Below are positions 1 to 11,348 of a stretch of 64,000 bases of DNA, in pieces. The notes below the pieces were generated by a model, which was given only the letters and a program-made list of their open reading frames with translations, was not told where the DNA came from and searched no databases. A program made the translations under genes and the position numbers. Origin of the DNA: Alkalinema sp. CACIAM 70d (GTDB taxonomy: Bacteria > Cyanobacteriota > Cyanobacteriia > Leptolyngbyales > Leptolyngbyaceae); NCBI GenBank assembly GCA_002148405.1, contig MUGG01000003.1, positions 19,853 to 83,852 on the forward strand, given 5' to 3'. How positions within the stretch are numbered: position 1 is the stretch's first letter; every line of letters begins with the position of its first letter.

Positions 1-138
1 CGGCAAAAGGCAATCTTCCCCACGGACTGGACACGGGAGAATAAGTTCTACCCGGCAGTGAATCGGATTGACAATGCCTACGGCGATCGCAACCTCGTCT
101 GCTCCTGTTTACCGATGAATGCCTATGGCGAAGCCTAA
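1..138 (+). CDS. gcvP: Glycine dehydrogenase (decarboxylating), C-terminal end
   Basis: Only the last 45 codons are present; the reading frame is open from base 1 to a TAA at 136-138. The peptide contains [20 protein letters not shown] and ends [15 protein letters not shown], the strongly conserved tail of the glycine cleavage system P protein. That enzyme is PLP-dependent and decarboxylates glycine, passing the aminomethyl group to the H protein; in cyanobacteria it works in photorespiratory glycine turnover. The start and the PLP lysine lie outside the window. The gene converges on the hybrid kinase at 236-5512, with a hairpin between them. Confidence 0.93.
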   Translation, partial: RQKAIFPTDWTRENKFYPAVNRIDNAYGDRNLVCSCLPMNAYGEA

Positions 139-203
139 CGTCAAGGAGCCTAACGCTCAAGGGACGTTTTCGCCGTAAGAGACGATCATGATCCTCCCCC
201 CAA

Positions 204-226
204 CCCTCTCCCAAATTGGGAGAGGG
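204..226. terminator. Perfect inverted repeat between convergent genes
   Basis: CCCTCTCCC, an AAATT spacer and GGGAGAGGG form a perfect 9-bp stem. It sits between the gcvP stop and the stop of the converging hybrid kinase gene, so it could end transcription from both sides. There is no long T tract. Similar CCCTCTCCCAAATTGGGAGAGGG units are, from memory, dispersed repeats in many cyanobacterial genomes, so it may be a repeat element reused as a terminator. Confidence 0.6.
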
Positions 227-235
227 CACATGCAT

Positions 236-3200
236 TCAGCACCCCCCCGGCGACAATTGGCGGCGAATACAATTCAAGAGATCAGCCGTGGTGTAGGGTT
301 TGTTCAATCGGCACTGGATACCGAGGGTTTCCAGACTGTGTTGATAGTGGGGCAGGAGGCCACTAGCGGCGATCGCCCTGACCTGCGGATTGAGTCGCTG
401 CAACATTCGAATGACCGTTATCCCATCCATATCCGGCATCATCAAATCCACTAGGATGACCGCAATCTCCCGTTGGTGCTCGATATAGCTGGAGATCGCC
501 TCAATCCCACTCCTTGCTGTGAGAACCTGATAGTGATAGGTTTCTAGAATAATGCGAGTGGCTTGGAGAATGTGCTCTTCATCATCCACCACCAAAATTA
601 ATTCTCCCTGGCCCGAGGGGAGGGGCGTCTGCTGAAGATGGGAGTTCACCACTTCAGCCTCAATGGCAGGCAAATAGACCTTAAACTCAGTGCCTTTCCC
701 CGCTTCGCTAGCAACCTGAACAAATCCACTGTAGCTTCTCACAATGCCCAGAACAGTAGAAAGCCCCAAGCCTGTCCCCTGACCGAGCGCTTTAGTGGTG
801 AAGAAGGGTTCAAAGATGCGATCGCAGACCTCGGGAGCCATCCCCATCCCCGTATCGGCCACGGTAATGCGAACGTACTGTCCTACCTGAGCATCCAGGT
901 TCATTTGAGCAAAGATTTCATTGGCCTCAAAGTTTTCGACAGAGAGTGTCAGCGAACCGCCCCTCGGCATGGCATCGCGGGCGTTTACACAAAGATTCAT
1001 CAACACCTGATGCAGTTGGGTCGGATCAGCGGATACCCGACTCACCGGCCGATCGGGAACTGTCTCACGAATGGTGATGAACTTGGGAAAGGTTTGCTGA
1101 ATAACGTTAATCACCTCTTGCACAATGGAACCCACCTCGACAGGGATTTGTTCGCCGCTTGTCCCCCGCGTAAACGTGAGAATTTGCTGCACCATATTGG
1201 CCCCTCGTCTGGCACTCTCCTCCAACACTTGCAGCATTTCGAGCGATCGCTCCTCCGTCGTACCCGGCGGTTGCATCCGGAGCAGTTGGGCAATGGCAAG
1301 AATGGGGGTCAGGGCATTATTGAGGTCGTGGGCAATGCCGCTGGCCAAGGTGCCCAAACTTTCCATGCGCTGAGCATGATAGAACTGAGCTTCTAGGCTT
1401 TTCTTTTCAGTAATGTCGGTATCAACGGTCAAAATTGCCTGCGGTTGCTCTGTAACATCTCGCATCAATGTCCAACGCGCGGCGACAGTAACCGCTTGTC
1501 CAGATTTAGTAATGTGACAGATTTCGCCCTGCCATTCTTCTGTTTCTGTCAGTCGTTGTAATATCATCGCGATCGTACTGGTTGGGTCTTGCAGCAATTG
1601 ATCGGCGAGTTGCCCAATTGCTTCCGCCGCCGACCACCCATACAACCGCTCTGCCCCGCGATTCCAGTAAAGAATTCGGTTGTCTAAGTCGCGCACAAAA
1701 ATTGCATCAGAGGTGATATCCAGCAGGGCGGCTTGCTCCCGAATTTTCTGTTCTGCCTGTTGGCGATCGTTCAGTTCCTGTTGGAGTTGGTGATACAGTT
1801 CCGCCTGTTGAACAGCAATGCCCACCTGGATCGCCAGTCGTTGTACCGCTGCTATTTCACTCGGTTGCCAGAGTCGGGGGGTGATGCAGTGGTGAGCAAT
1901 CAGCAAGCCCCAAAGATGGTCATTTTGTAAGATCGGAACCACTAGGTTGGCTTGGACTTGAAACTGTTGCAGAAATTCAATATGGCAGGGTTCTAGATCT
2001 GCTGTATGAATGTCCGCTATCACGGTAACCCGTCCCTGACGATAGGGTTCGATATAATGATCGCGGAAACAAGGGTCGAAAATTGTGGTGGATAGGATGG
2101 GGGTCCACTCAGATCCCACCGCTTCCATAATCACATTCCCCTGCCAATTGGGACGAAACCGGAAGATAATCACACGATCGGTCTTGAGAAATTCCCGCAC
2201 CCGGTTAACGGTGCGACCCATGACTTCCTGGAGATCGAGCGATCGACGAATGTCTTGGGCAATGTCGGCGAGTAAATATTCCTGCTGAATTTGTTGCTGA
2301 AGAATGATCTGGGCTTGTCGATATTCGAGGAGGTCAGCCGCCTGACGAGCCAGTAAATCGAGCAACCGCAATTCCCGATCGCTTGGTTGATAGGGCTTGC
2401 ACCAATGGGTCGAGAACATGCCGATGACTTGTCCGGAATAGCTGATTAACGGGGTCGATTGCACAGCTTGGATCCCACAGAGGCGGTAATAGTCCAAATC
2501 GGCTGTGCCTGCCATACAATCGCAGGTTTCAATATCTGAGACAATCTCCCGTTCACCGCGCTCTAACGCCTGACCACAAGTGCTACCTGCACCCACACTG
2601 ACCCTTTGCCAAAAGGCGATCGCATCCGGGTGAAATCCTTGGCTAATTTGCAGGCACAATTCGTTGCGCGATCGATCCAGGATTTGTAGACTGCCCATAT
2701 CGGAATGCATAAGGGCGATCGCAGTAGTCAGAATCTCGTCATACAGCACCTGAATATCCGTTTCGGTGACTAGCCTTGTACTCAGGTGCTGCAAGCGTTG
2801 AGTATCTTGCAAATCCGCAGCCACGGCGGCTTCAGCACGGGCACGTTCAACGGCTGCCCAGGTGCGTTCGGCAACCTCTTCACTCAGCGTTATCTCATCG
2901 ATTGTCCAATCGCGCGGCTCCGATGCGTGAATGGCTAACCCTGCGACAAATTTGCCACCTTTGACTAGGGGAATATCGAGAAGGGCCGCAATCTGAATCG
3001 CCGCATACGCCTCTCTCTGCTCTGGGGACAGGTCGGGATCGGCAGCCAGATCGGACACAAATACCGTGCGTCCGGCGCGGTGTGCCTCCAGCACCTTGGC
3101 GCTGAATGAGTCGATCGGATAGCGACCGCTCAGGGGTGTCGCACCATTCACATAATCACGCTCGACCACGTAATCGGAACCGTCAATCTCGAAATACAAA

Positions 3201-5512
3201 ACCCGGTTCACACCGAAATATTCCCCCAATAGCCGGGTAGCGATCGTCTGCACTTGTATCGGATCCGAAATGGGACGCAGCGCATCGGATAAGGTGACGA
3301 GGAACGCATCACGCTGGGCATTGCGGCGGATAATCTCCTCGGCTCGTTTGATGTCGGACAGATCGTAGAAGTAACACACCACACCGTAACTACCGTCTGG
3401 CAAGGTAATCCGGTGGATCTGCCAATCGTAGGATTGGATTTCGTCTATGTTAGCCCGTTGTTCGACAATGACGGGCGAATAGTAGGACGCACCAGAGGCC
3501 AGTGTGTAGCGGAAGCGATCAATCGCTTCGGTGGCAAACGGTTCTGACCAGATGATTCGGAGAATTTCCGCAAAATCGCGACCAATTAGCGGATCGATTT
3601 TGCTGAAGACTGCTTCAGCCCCCCGGTTGATCTGTTGCAGGCGAAATTCTGCATCAATTAGGTAGACCCCAAAGGGAGCGTTTTCCACCAACGCAGAAAA
3701 CATCTCCTGATTGTGTCGCAGGGCAGCTTCGGCGCGGGCACGCTCAAGTCGGGGGAACGCACGGTTCGTAACCTCGCGAATTAACTCAATTTCGTCTTCT
3801 TGCCAATCGCGGGCAACAGAATCATTCACCGTGAATACATATTTCCATTCACCCTCACGATGGAAGGGAACGGTAACAAAGGCACGGATCTGGAGTGCAG
3901 CATAGCGATCGCGATCGGTGCGCGGATCAGTTTGCGTATCGCGAATGATAATCGTTTCTCCAGCCCTTGCTAACCATCGTAATTCTTCCGTAATAAAGTC
4001 CGAGAGCCGATGAATGCCGGTCACATCAGGGGTCTCTGGGGTATGCCAGGTGTCTTCGATGATGGCTTGATCCTGCCCTTCGCAAATTTCAGCTAAGAGA
4101 CAGTTGGAGATGTTGAGGTAGGTGCCTACTTTTTCGCCCACTGCTCGCATAATCTCGTCCGCCGTCGAAAGACGCGAGAACTCTTCAGTCATTTCCGCCA
4201 GGAACGCGGAATTGGCTTCGCGGCGCTTGCGATCGCTAATGTCTAAAACCGTGCCCACTAGCCGATCGATTCTGCCTTGGGGATTGCGTAAAGGCGACAG
4301 GGTCGTGAGCGTCCAGACAGGGCGATCGTTGAAGATAAAATGGTCTTCGTAGGTAATGCTGTGCTCGGCTTGCAGACAACGCTCATAGTTTTGGCGAAAC
4401 AGCGATCCGGTCTCTAAGCCAAAGACGGCCTCTGGGGTTTGATTCTGCACATCTGATAAACTCAGCCCAGTTGCCTCTTGGGCAGACCGATTAAAGCTCA
4501 CGTAACGGAAGTCGTTAGTTTCCGTCACACCAACGACAAAAATCGACTGCGCAGCTCCGTCGTAAATGCTGTTCCAAAAGGTCTCGCGCTGACTCAACTC
4601 TGTGGCGCGATCGGCCACTCGGTGTTCTAGGTCATCGCGCGCCGCTTGCAATGCTTGATTTGTTTGGTGCAGTTCTGCCTGGGTCGATCGCAATTGCTCC
4701 AGGGTATCTCGCAATTCCTCATCAACGAAACGTCGTTCGTCAACCTGAAGATCACTGGGGGCGTGATCACCTTGAACCGCAGTTGAACTGGCATAAAGGG
4801 GATTCAGTCGATAGCCCGATCGGTAAACCGTTTTGATCAAATCTTTCGGCGCACCCAGCGCCATTAATTTCTGCCGCAGATCTTTGATATGACATCGCAC
4901 CGCATCTTCTCCGGGAGCTTCCCCAGAACTCCAGGCTTGATTCAGGATGCCTTGGGCACTAAAGACCGTTTCCTGATCTCGCAAAAATAACGCCAAGATG
5001 GCATATTCCTTGGGGGTCAGAGCCAGGAGTTGATCCCGATAGGTAACTCTTCGAGTGGTTGGATCAAGCAACAAATGGTCCCAAGTTAATGCTGGCTCCG
5101 CCGCCATGCCCCGCTGTAACGGCCCCCGTCGCAACCATGTCTGGATGCGGGCAACCAGTTCATCATGATCCACAGGCTGAACGATATAATCATCGGCTCC
5201 ATCATCGGCTCCGATGTTCAGGGCATCAGCAATCCCCCTTTCGGTGTTCGCCCTCTGCTGGACTTCTTCCTGGCCAATCAGCAACAAAATAGGCCGCCGG
5301 AATCCTTTTCTGCGGAGTTGCTGACATACCTCAATTCCGTTTAATGGAAGTAAAAAAACGTCTAGCAAAACCAGATGGTACTCGAAGGCAGCGGCCATTT
5401 GTAGCGCCGTTTCACCATCAGCGGCAACATCTACCGCGTAATGATGATTACCCAGTAACCATTGAAGTGATTGGGCAACGGCGCGATCGTTCTCAACAAT
5501 TAAGATTTTCAT
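236..5512 (-). CDS. Giant hybrid histidine kinase with N-terminal OmpR-type regulator and cyanobacteriochrome-like GAF
   Basis: A 1758-residue predicted cytoplasmic signalling protein with no membrane segment seen. Approximate domain order: receiver (1-120), winged-helix DNA-binding domain (135-240), coiled coil, PAS (310-430), GAF (430-590), PAS (600-740), two GAFs (745-1080), a further GAF (1085-1255), PAS (1270-1375), HisKA with SGIAHDLNN (His1395), HATPase and a second receiver (Asp1689). The last GAF has DPCF (Cys1148) and a canonical CysHis (Cys1176), the DXCF cyanobacteriochrome pattern. The first receiver keeps Asp51, but the usual Lys is Gln112 and the usual Thr/Ser is lost, so its phosphorylation is doubtful. 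I chose ATG at 5512; an upstream in-frame TTG at 5524 is less likely. It may join light sensing, phosphorelay and DNA binding in one chain, which is inference. Confidence 0.9.
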   Translation of the reverse strand: MKILIVENDRAVAQSLQWLLGNHHYAVDVAADGETALQMAAAFEYHLVLLDVFLLPLNGIEVCQQLRRKGFRRPILLLIGQEEVQQRANTERGIADALNIGADDGADDYIVQPVDHDELVARIQTWLRRGPLQRGMAAEPALTWDHLLLDPTTRRVTYRDQLLALTPKEYAILALFLRDQETVFSAQGILNQAWSSGEAPGEDAVRCHIKDLRQKLMALGAPKDLIKTVYRSGYRLNPLYASSTAVQGDHAPSDLQVDERRFVDEELRDTLEQLRSTQAELHQTNQALQAARDDLEHRVADRATELSQRETFWNSIYDGAAQSIFVVGVTETNDFRYVSFNRSAQEATGLSLSDVQNQTPEAVFGLETGSLFRQNYERCLQAEHSITYEDHFIFNDRPVWTLTTLSPLRNPQGRIDRLVGTVLDISDRKRREANSAFLAEMTEEFSRLSTADEIMRAVGEKVGTYLNISNCLLAEICEGQDQAIIEDTWHTPETPDVTGIHRLSDFITEELRWLARAGETIIIRDTQTDPRTDRDRYAALQIRAFVTVPFHREGEWKYVFTVNDSVARDWQEDEIELIREVTNRAFPRLERARAEAALRHNQEMFSALVENAPFGVYLIDAEFRLQQINRGAEAVFSKIDPLIGRDFAEILRIIWSEPFATEAIDRFRYTLASGASYYSPVIVEQRANIDEIQSYDWQIHRITLPDGSYGVVCYFYDLSDIKRAEEIIRRNAQRDAFLVTLSDALRPISDPIQVQTIATRLLGEYFGVNRVLYFEIDGSDYVVERDYVNGATPLSGRYPIDSFSAKVLEAHRAGRTVFVSDLAADPDLSPEQREAYAAIQIAALLDIPLVKGGKFVAGLAIHASEPRDWTIDEITLSEEVAERTWAAVERARAEAAVAADLQDTQRLQHLSTRLVTETDIQVLYDEILTTAIALMHSDMGSLQILDRSRNELCLQISQGFHPDAIAFWQRVSVGAGSTCGQALERGEREIVSDIETCDCMAGTADLDYYRLCGIQAVQSTPLISYSGQVIGMFSTHWCKPYQPSDRELRLLDLLARQAADLLEYRQAQIILQQQIQQEYLLADIAQDIRRSLDLQEVMGRTVNRVREFLKTDRVIIFRFRPNWQGNVIMEAVGSEWTPILSTTIFDPCFRDHYIEPYRQGRVTVIADIHTADLEPCHIEFLQQFQVQANLVVPILQNDHLWGLLIAHHCITPRLWQPSEIAAVQRLAIQVGIAVQQAELYHQLQQELNDRQQAEQKIREQAALLDITSDAIFVRDLDNRILYWNRGAERLYGWSAAEAIGQLADQLLQDPTSTIAMILQRLTETEEWQGEICHITKSGQAVTVAARWTLMRDVTEQPQAILTVDTDITEKKSLEAQFYHAQRMESLGTLASGIAHDLNNALTPILAIAQLLRMQPPGTTEERSLEMLQVLEESARRGANMVQQILTFTRGTSGEQIPVEVGSIVQEVINVIQQTFPKFITIRETVPDRPVSRVSADPTQLHQVLMNLCVNARDAMPRGGSLTLSVENFEANEIFAQMNLDAQVGQYVRITVADTGMGMAPEVCDRIFEPFFTTKALGQGTGLGLSTVLGIVRSYSGFVQVASEAGKGTEFKVYLPAIEAEVVNSHLQQTPLPSGQGELILVVDDEEHILQATRIILETYHYQVLTARSGIEAISSYIEHQREIAVILVDLMMPDMDGITVIRMLQRLNPQVRAIAASGLLPHYQHSLETLGIQCRLNKPYTTADLLNCIRRQLSPGGC

Positions 5513-6192
5513 GGCGGCCCCCAAGACCAGCCTAACAAGTCAAGCGGTCAGGCATCATCTGAAGTCATGTTATGTTCAACACTGTTTCTACGCAATTCCT
5601 CTCCAACAATAGCCACAAAAAAGATGGATAACAGTCTCTTTAAGGATTACTACAGTCTGTCAAGATATGAATCAACGCTCCACCAATTAAGGCATTCCTA
5701 CCCAACTCTACCGATTTCACATAGGCGATTAGTAATACTCCATTAAAATTACAAATACAGTTGACAACCCCTTCAAGTATTTCGTAGGCTGCGCTCCCTT
5801 CAACCGGGCTATGGAAAACTGGGCTTCCAAATATTTCTTATTAAGCACTTAGTCCTTACTATTAAATATAGTTAACAGAGTTAGTTCTTGATAAGTCTAT
5901 TTATTTAAAATTAAAGATTCTGAGAATTTTCTGAACAAGAAATTACCCCATCGAATGTTTGTCCATCTCCCGATCGTCCTGTAGCCTTGACAAACCCTTT
6001 ACAAACAAGGTGTTTTGGAGTTTTCAAGGCTTTCAACTGACCATGGGTGAACCCATAGACGGTTTAGCCATGTTTTGAAAATATAAATAAATCCTTAAGA
6101 CTTGACGACTGATCAGCAATTGTGTGAGATGCTTACCCGTCACTAGTTCATTTTTCAGTACAGGTTGATGTTTCGCGATAGGAGAAACTTCA
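5513..6192. other. 680-bp intergenic region between divergent genes
   Basis: This AT-rich region separates the divergent starts of the hybrid kinase and the small protein at 6193. A TTGACA hexamer lies at 5761-5766 but has no convincing -10 partner. The only strong signal is the AGGAGAAA ribosome binding site just before 6193. No RNA gene or repeat was recognised. Confidence 0.5.
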
Positions 6193-6522
6193 ATGCAGTC
6201 TAAAATAATCCGCTCAAAATCGACCCGATCGAAAGCACCACGATCGCAAGTCATTCGCTCCAAACAAACAACGTTAGAAACACCCACGATCGACACCGAA
6301 CCATTGCCTTTAGAAGAAACAGTACCGCCGGAACCGATCGCTCCAGAACCGTGCCAGACGAAATCAGTAAAAATCTGCCTGTTTGGGCATCGGGATGACG
6401 TTCAACTGACCATTAACGAATTGCAGGCGATCGGGTTTATCAAACGAGTACAATGGAGCCTACCAATGCCTATTTCCAGCGCCCATGGAGAATACTTCAG
6501 CATTGCCCAGTACACCTGTTAG
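6193..6522 (+). CDS. Small conserved protein with C-terminal LFG-RV-WS-PMP domain, copy 1
   Basis: A 109-residue protein of unknown function. The first 55 residues are basic then Pro/Glu-rich and look disordered. The last 50 form a compact domain running LFGHRDDVQLTINELQAIGF, then RVQWSLPMP and a final YFS. The same domain recurs in the 75-residue protein at 45721-45948, so the window holds two paralogues. The ATG is set by a strong AGGAGAAA ribosome binding site, and the paralogue has a near-identical one. The gene stands alone, with a weak hairpin (ACACCT/AGGTGT) just after the stop. It could be a small regulator or adaptor; no function is assigned. Confidence 0.75.
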   Translation: MQSKIIRSKSTRSKAPRSQVIRSKQTTLETPTIDTEPLPLEETVPPEPIAPEPCQTKSVKICLFGHRDDVQLTINELQAIGFIKRVQWSLPMPISSAHGEYFSIAQYTC

Positions 6523-6695
6523 ACGTTGCTTAGGTGTCTCCTGGAGGTTTCCTTCCAACTTCATTTAGAAATCTCTTAGTCATTCACTGAAGAGGTTAGT
6601 TAGATGTTCTGAAGACTACTCTCACTGCTTTTAAATCGCTATCACATATAAGATGATTAGGAGCTATGCAGTGATTGAAGAATTATGTTCTGAAA

Positions 6696-7774
6696 TTAAT
6701 CCTCTTCAGCAATCAACAAATCTTCTAAGCGACCTTTCACCACTTGCATTGACTGTTTTTGAGTTCTTCTGGACTCTTGGCGATACTTAGCTGCAAGGCG
6801 AGGTTCAAATTGCACTTCGCCCTTGCGTTTACTTTTTTGTTTCAGCGCTGCATCGGGATCTGATTGCTGGTTACGATCGACCTGCTGCGCGATCGCCTCT
6901 TCCAAAAAGTTCATATAGAGCCCATAGCGCTCCCAATCACCCCGCACGGCGCACCCCGGTTCATCCCGATGGAGGCAATTATGGAACTGACAATGGTTAG
7001 CGGCCAAGCGCGATCGAGTCTCTGGAAAATAGTGAGCCAATTGCTCTGGGCTACAGGTCAAATCCGGCTGATTAAACCCAGGCGTATCCGCTAAGGTTCC
7101 GCCCCCAGGAAGGTCAAATAATTCCACATGGCGCGTGGTGTGCCGTCCCCGCTCTAACTTGCCAGACACAGCAGACACCCGCAGGGTTGCATCCGGAATT
7201 AAGGCATTAATCAAACTAGATTTCCCTACCCCCGATGGGCCAGAAATCACCGTCACAGAATCGCGGAGGCGATCGGCTAAAGTATCTAATCCTTTGCCTT
7301 GATACACACTCAGCAACACCGGCTTATAGCCCCAAGCCTGAATGCGATCGCACCAAGCCTGTTGTTCCTCGATCGGTAACAAATCACACTTACTCAGCGC
7401 CAAACACACTGCTAGTCCTGTGGATTCTGCCTTGACCAGAAAGCGGCTGAGTTGGGTAATATCCAGAGCAGGCTGAGCGAGAGCCGTCACCAGAAGAATC
7501 TGATCGGCATTGGCCACCGGAGGCCGATCGAGTTCTGAGGTACGCGGCAACAATTGATTAATCGCGCCCCGCTTACCTTCCCAATCAGGCTGATCGACCA
7601 TGACCCGATCGCCCACCATCACCCGCTGACCAATTTTTTTTAGTCGAGAGCGACAAGTACAGAGTAAATCTCCCCGGTCTCCATCTAACCGGACAAACGA
7701 GTAGTTGGCTTGAATGGCCACCACTGTCCCCAGGAGCGGCTGGCCATCTGAAGCCAGTTCTGAGATGAGATCCC

Positions 7775-7778
<4 letters not shown>
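6696..7778 (-). CDS. rsgA: Ribosome small-subunit-dependent GTPase RsgA
   Basis: This 360-residue circularly permuted GTPase acts late in 30S ribosomal subunit maturation. In order it shows an N-terminal OB-fold, the G4-like motif SKCD (where NKxD is usual), the P-loop GPSGVGKSS, the G3 motif DTPGF, and a C-terminal zinc-binding Cys/His cluster containing CLHRDEPGC. G4 before G1 is diagnostic of the YjeQ/RsgA family. Its ATG overlaps the stop of the upstream TusA-like gene (ATGA at 7775-7778), so the two are probably translationally coupled. It is the last gene of the dnaJ-tusA-rsgA run. Confidence 0.95.
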
Positions 7779-9165
<1,387 letters not shown>

Positions 9166-9326
9166 CTAATTTCGGGGACATAGAGCTAGGATATTGGACA
9201 AAGGCACCCAATTGGAAGTTGGCTTTCGGGGGGAAAACCGATCCAAAAGCGAGCGCCTATCGATCACGACCTGCATTTAAGCAAGAATTTTGAAAAAAGC
9301 ATCAAACAACGATCGTACTAAGTTCC

Positions 9327-11348
9327 CTAGTCGATCGCTTCATAGTCAGCCGTAATCGTGGCATCACTATCGAAATCAAATTCTTCGGCAAACGGATTCG
9401 CGTTGTTCACCCGGACGGTTTCTTCCTCCAAGGCACTCAAGTCATCCAAGGGATCTACATCACTTGAGGCTGGGGTTGCCAATCCAGACGTAGGGGAAGA
9501 AGCAGGTACGGCTTCACTCGTACTTGCCCCCGAACTAACCCCTGCTTGATATACAGCAGCCCCAATTTCAAAAAGAATCTGCTGTAAACCATTCAGCCGT
9601 GCGCTCATCTCTTCTAAGCTGATAGCTGGATCGTCGATCGCGGCCCGCAGTAAAGTAACCTTTTCAGCCGCTTCTCTTTTTAAGCCGTCGTTAATAAATT
9701 CTCCATTGTCTCGCAGAGTCGTTTCATAGCTGTAGAACAGGTTGTCCGAGCGGTTTTTCAGTTCTGCAACTTCCTTGCGGCGCTCATCCTCATCATTGAA
9801 CAGTTCCGCTTCCTGACGCATCCGTTCAATTTCACTATCGCTCAAACCACCAGTATTACTAATTTCAATACTTTGAGCCCGTCCAGTTCCTTTGTCTAAA
9901 GCAGACACCTTGAGAATCCCGTTGGCATCAATTTCAAAGGAAACTTCAATCTGAGGCACGCCCCGAGGTGCAGGGGGAATTCCCGTCAATTGGAACTTAC
10001 CCAAGGTCTTATTATCCTTAGCCATGGCGCGTTCTCCTTGCAGCACATGGATCTCGACAGAGGTTTGGCCATCGGTTGCTGTTGAGAAGACTTGGGATTT
10101 ACTACAGGGAATGGTCGTGTTCCGTTCAATGATTTTCGTAAAGACCTCACCTAAGGTTTCGATGCCCATCGACAAAGGAGCAACGTCCAAAAGCAGCAGA
10201 TCTTTCACTTCACCGCCTAGAACCCCTGCTTGAATGGCTGCTCCTAAGGCAACGGCCTCATCCGGATTGACGGATTTATCCGGAGTCTTGCCCTTACAAA
10301 ACTGCTTTAGGGCCTCTTGCACTGCGGGAATCCGAGTTGAGCCTCCCACCAGAAGAATCCGATCGATTTCATCGACGGTCATTCCGGCATCCTTCAGAGC
10401 CTGCTCCATCGGATCGATCGTAGATTTCACCAAATCCGCAACTAGTTCTTCAAATTTGGCCCGGGTCAGCTCAGTCTCGATGTGTTTCGGCCCTGTTTCA
10501 TCAGCAGTAATGAAGGGCAGGTTAATTACGCTGGTCACCGTCCCCGACAGATCAATCTTGGCGCGTTCAGCTGCTTCCCGCAGCCGTTGTAGCGCCATCT
10601 TATCCGTAGAGAGGTCGATCCCTTCCTGTTGCTGGAAGGTCTCAATCAACCAACGCACGATCGCTGCATCAAAGTCATCGCCACCCAGGTGGTTGTTACC
10701 CGACGTAGCTTTGACTTCAAACACCCCATCCCCGAGCTGCAAAATCGAGACATCAAAGGTACCGCCCCCCAAGTCAAAGACCAGAACAATTTGATCTTGA
10801 TCTTGCTTATCCAATCCGTAGGCTAGGGCAGCAGCCGTCGGCTCGTTGATAATCCGGAGGACTTCTAAGCCCGCAATCGTGCCTGCATCCTTGGTGGCCT
10901 GCCGTTGCGCATCGCTGAAATAGGCCGGAACTGTAATGACGGCTTGGGTCACTTCTTCGCCCAGATAGCCTTCTGCATCCTGCTTCAGCTTTTGCAGAAC
11001 CATCGCAGAAATTTCTTGAGGCGTATAGTTCCGTCCTCGAATTTGCACATCGACGGTATTATCTTTGCCCTTAACACAGGTATAGGGAACCCGCGATCGC
11101 TCATCTTGCGTGTCTTCCCATCGACGTCCAATAAACCGCTTAATACTAAAAATTGTATTTTCAGCATTGGTCACCGCTTGACGCTTCGCCAGTTGACCCA
11201 CCAAGCGATCCCCAGCTTTGCCAAAGCCAACGATACTGGGCGTAGTGCGGCCCCCTTCCGAATTTGCAATGACGGTAGGTTGTCCGCCCTCTAAAACAGC
11301 GACACAGCTGTTAGTTGTTCCCAGGTCGATCCCAATAACTTTTCCCAT
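9327..11348 (-). CDS. dnaK: Chaperone protein DnaK (Hsp70)
   Basis: A 673-residue Hsp70. The start [20 protein letters not shown] is the canonical phosphate-1 motif; the nucleotide-binding domain has [14 protein letters not shown] and [13 protein letters not shown], followed by the linker [11 protein letters not shown] and the substrate domain. The C-terminus ends with an acidic stretch. I chose the ATG at 11348 because the family begins there, not at the in-frame ATG 45 bases upstream. grpE lies upstream and dnaJ downstream on the same strand, giving the standard chaperone block. No CIRCE element was seen; the 535-bp leader holds a long inverted repeat (11663-11771). Confidence 0.97.
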   Translation of the reverse strand: MGKVIGIDLGTTNSCVAVLEGGQPTVIANSEGGRTTPSIVGFGKAGDRLVGQLAKRQAVTNAENTIFSIKRFIGRRWEDTQDERSRVPYTCVKGKDNTVDVQIRGRNYTPQEISAMVLQKLKQDAEGYLGEEVTQAVITVPAYFSDAQRQATKDAGTIAGLEVLRIINEPTAAALAYGLDKQDQDQIVLVFDLGGGTFDVSILQLGDGVFEVKATSGNNHLGGDDFDAAIVRWLIETFQQQEGIDLSTDKMALQRLREAAERAKIDLSGTVTSVINLPFITADETGPKHIETELTRAKFEELVADLVKSTIDPMEQALKDAGMTVDEIDRILLVGGSTRIPAVQEALKQFCKGKTPDKSVNPDEAVALGAAIQAGVLGGEVKDLLLLDVAPLSMGIETLGEVFTKIIERNTTIPCSKSQVFSTATDGQTSVEIHVLQGERAMAKDNKTLGKFQLTGIPPAPRGVPQIEVSFEIDANGILKVSALDKGTGRAQSIEISNTGGLSDSEIERMRQEAELFNDEDERRKEVAELKNRSDNLFYSYETTLRDNGEFINDGLKREAAEKVTLLRAAIDDPAISLEEMSARLNGLQQILFEIGAAVYQAGVSSGASTSEAVPASSPTSGLATPASSDVDPLDDLSALEEETVRVNNANPFAEEFDFDSDATITADYEAID

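Noticed and set aside
638..1396. 252-residue plus-strand ORF
   Set aside because: It is antisense to the HisKA/HATPase part of the hybrid kinase, which has clear motifs; composition is that of a shadow frame.
10234..10794. 186-residue plus-strand ORF
   Set aside because: It is antisense to dnaK and Ser/Arg-rich, as expected from the complement of a conserved gene.
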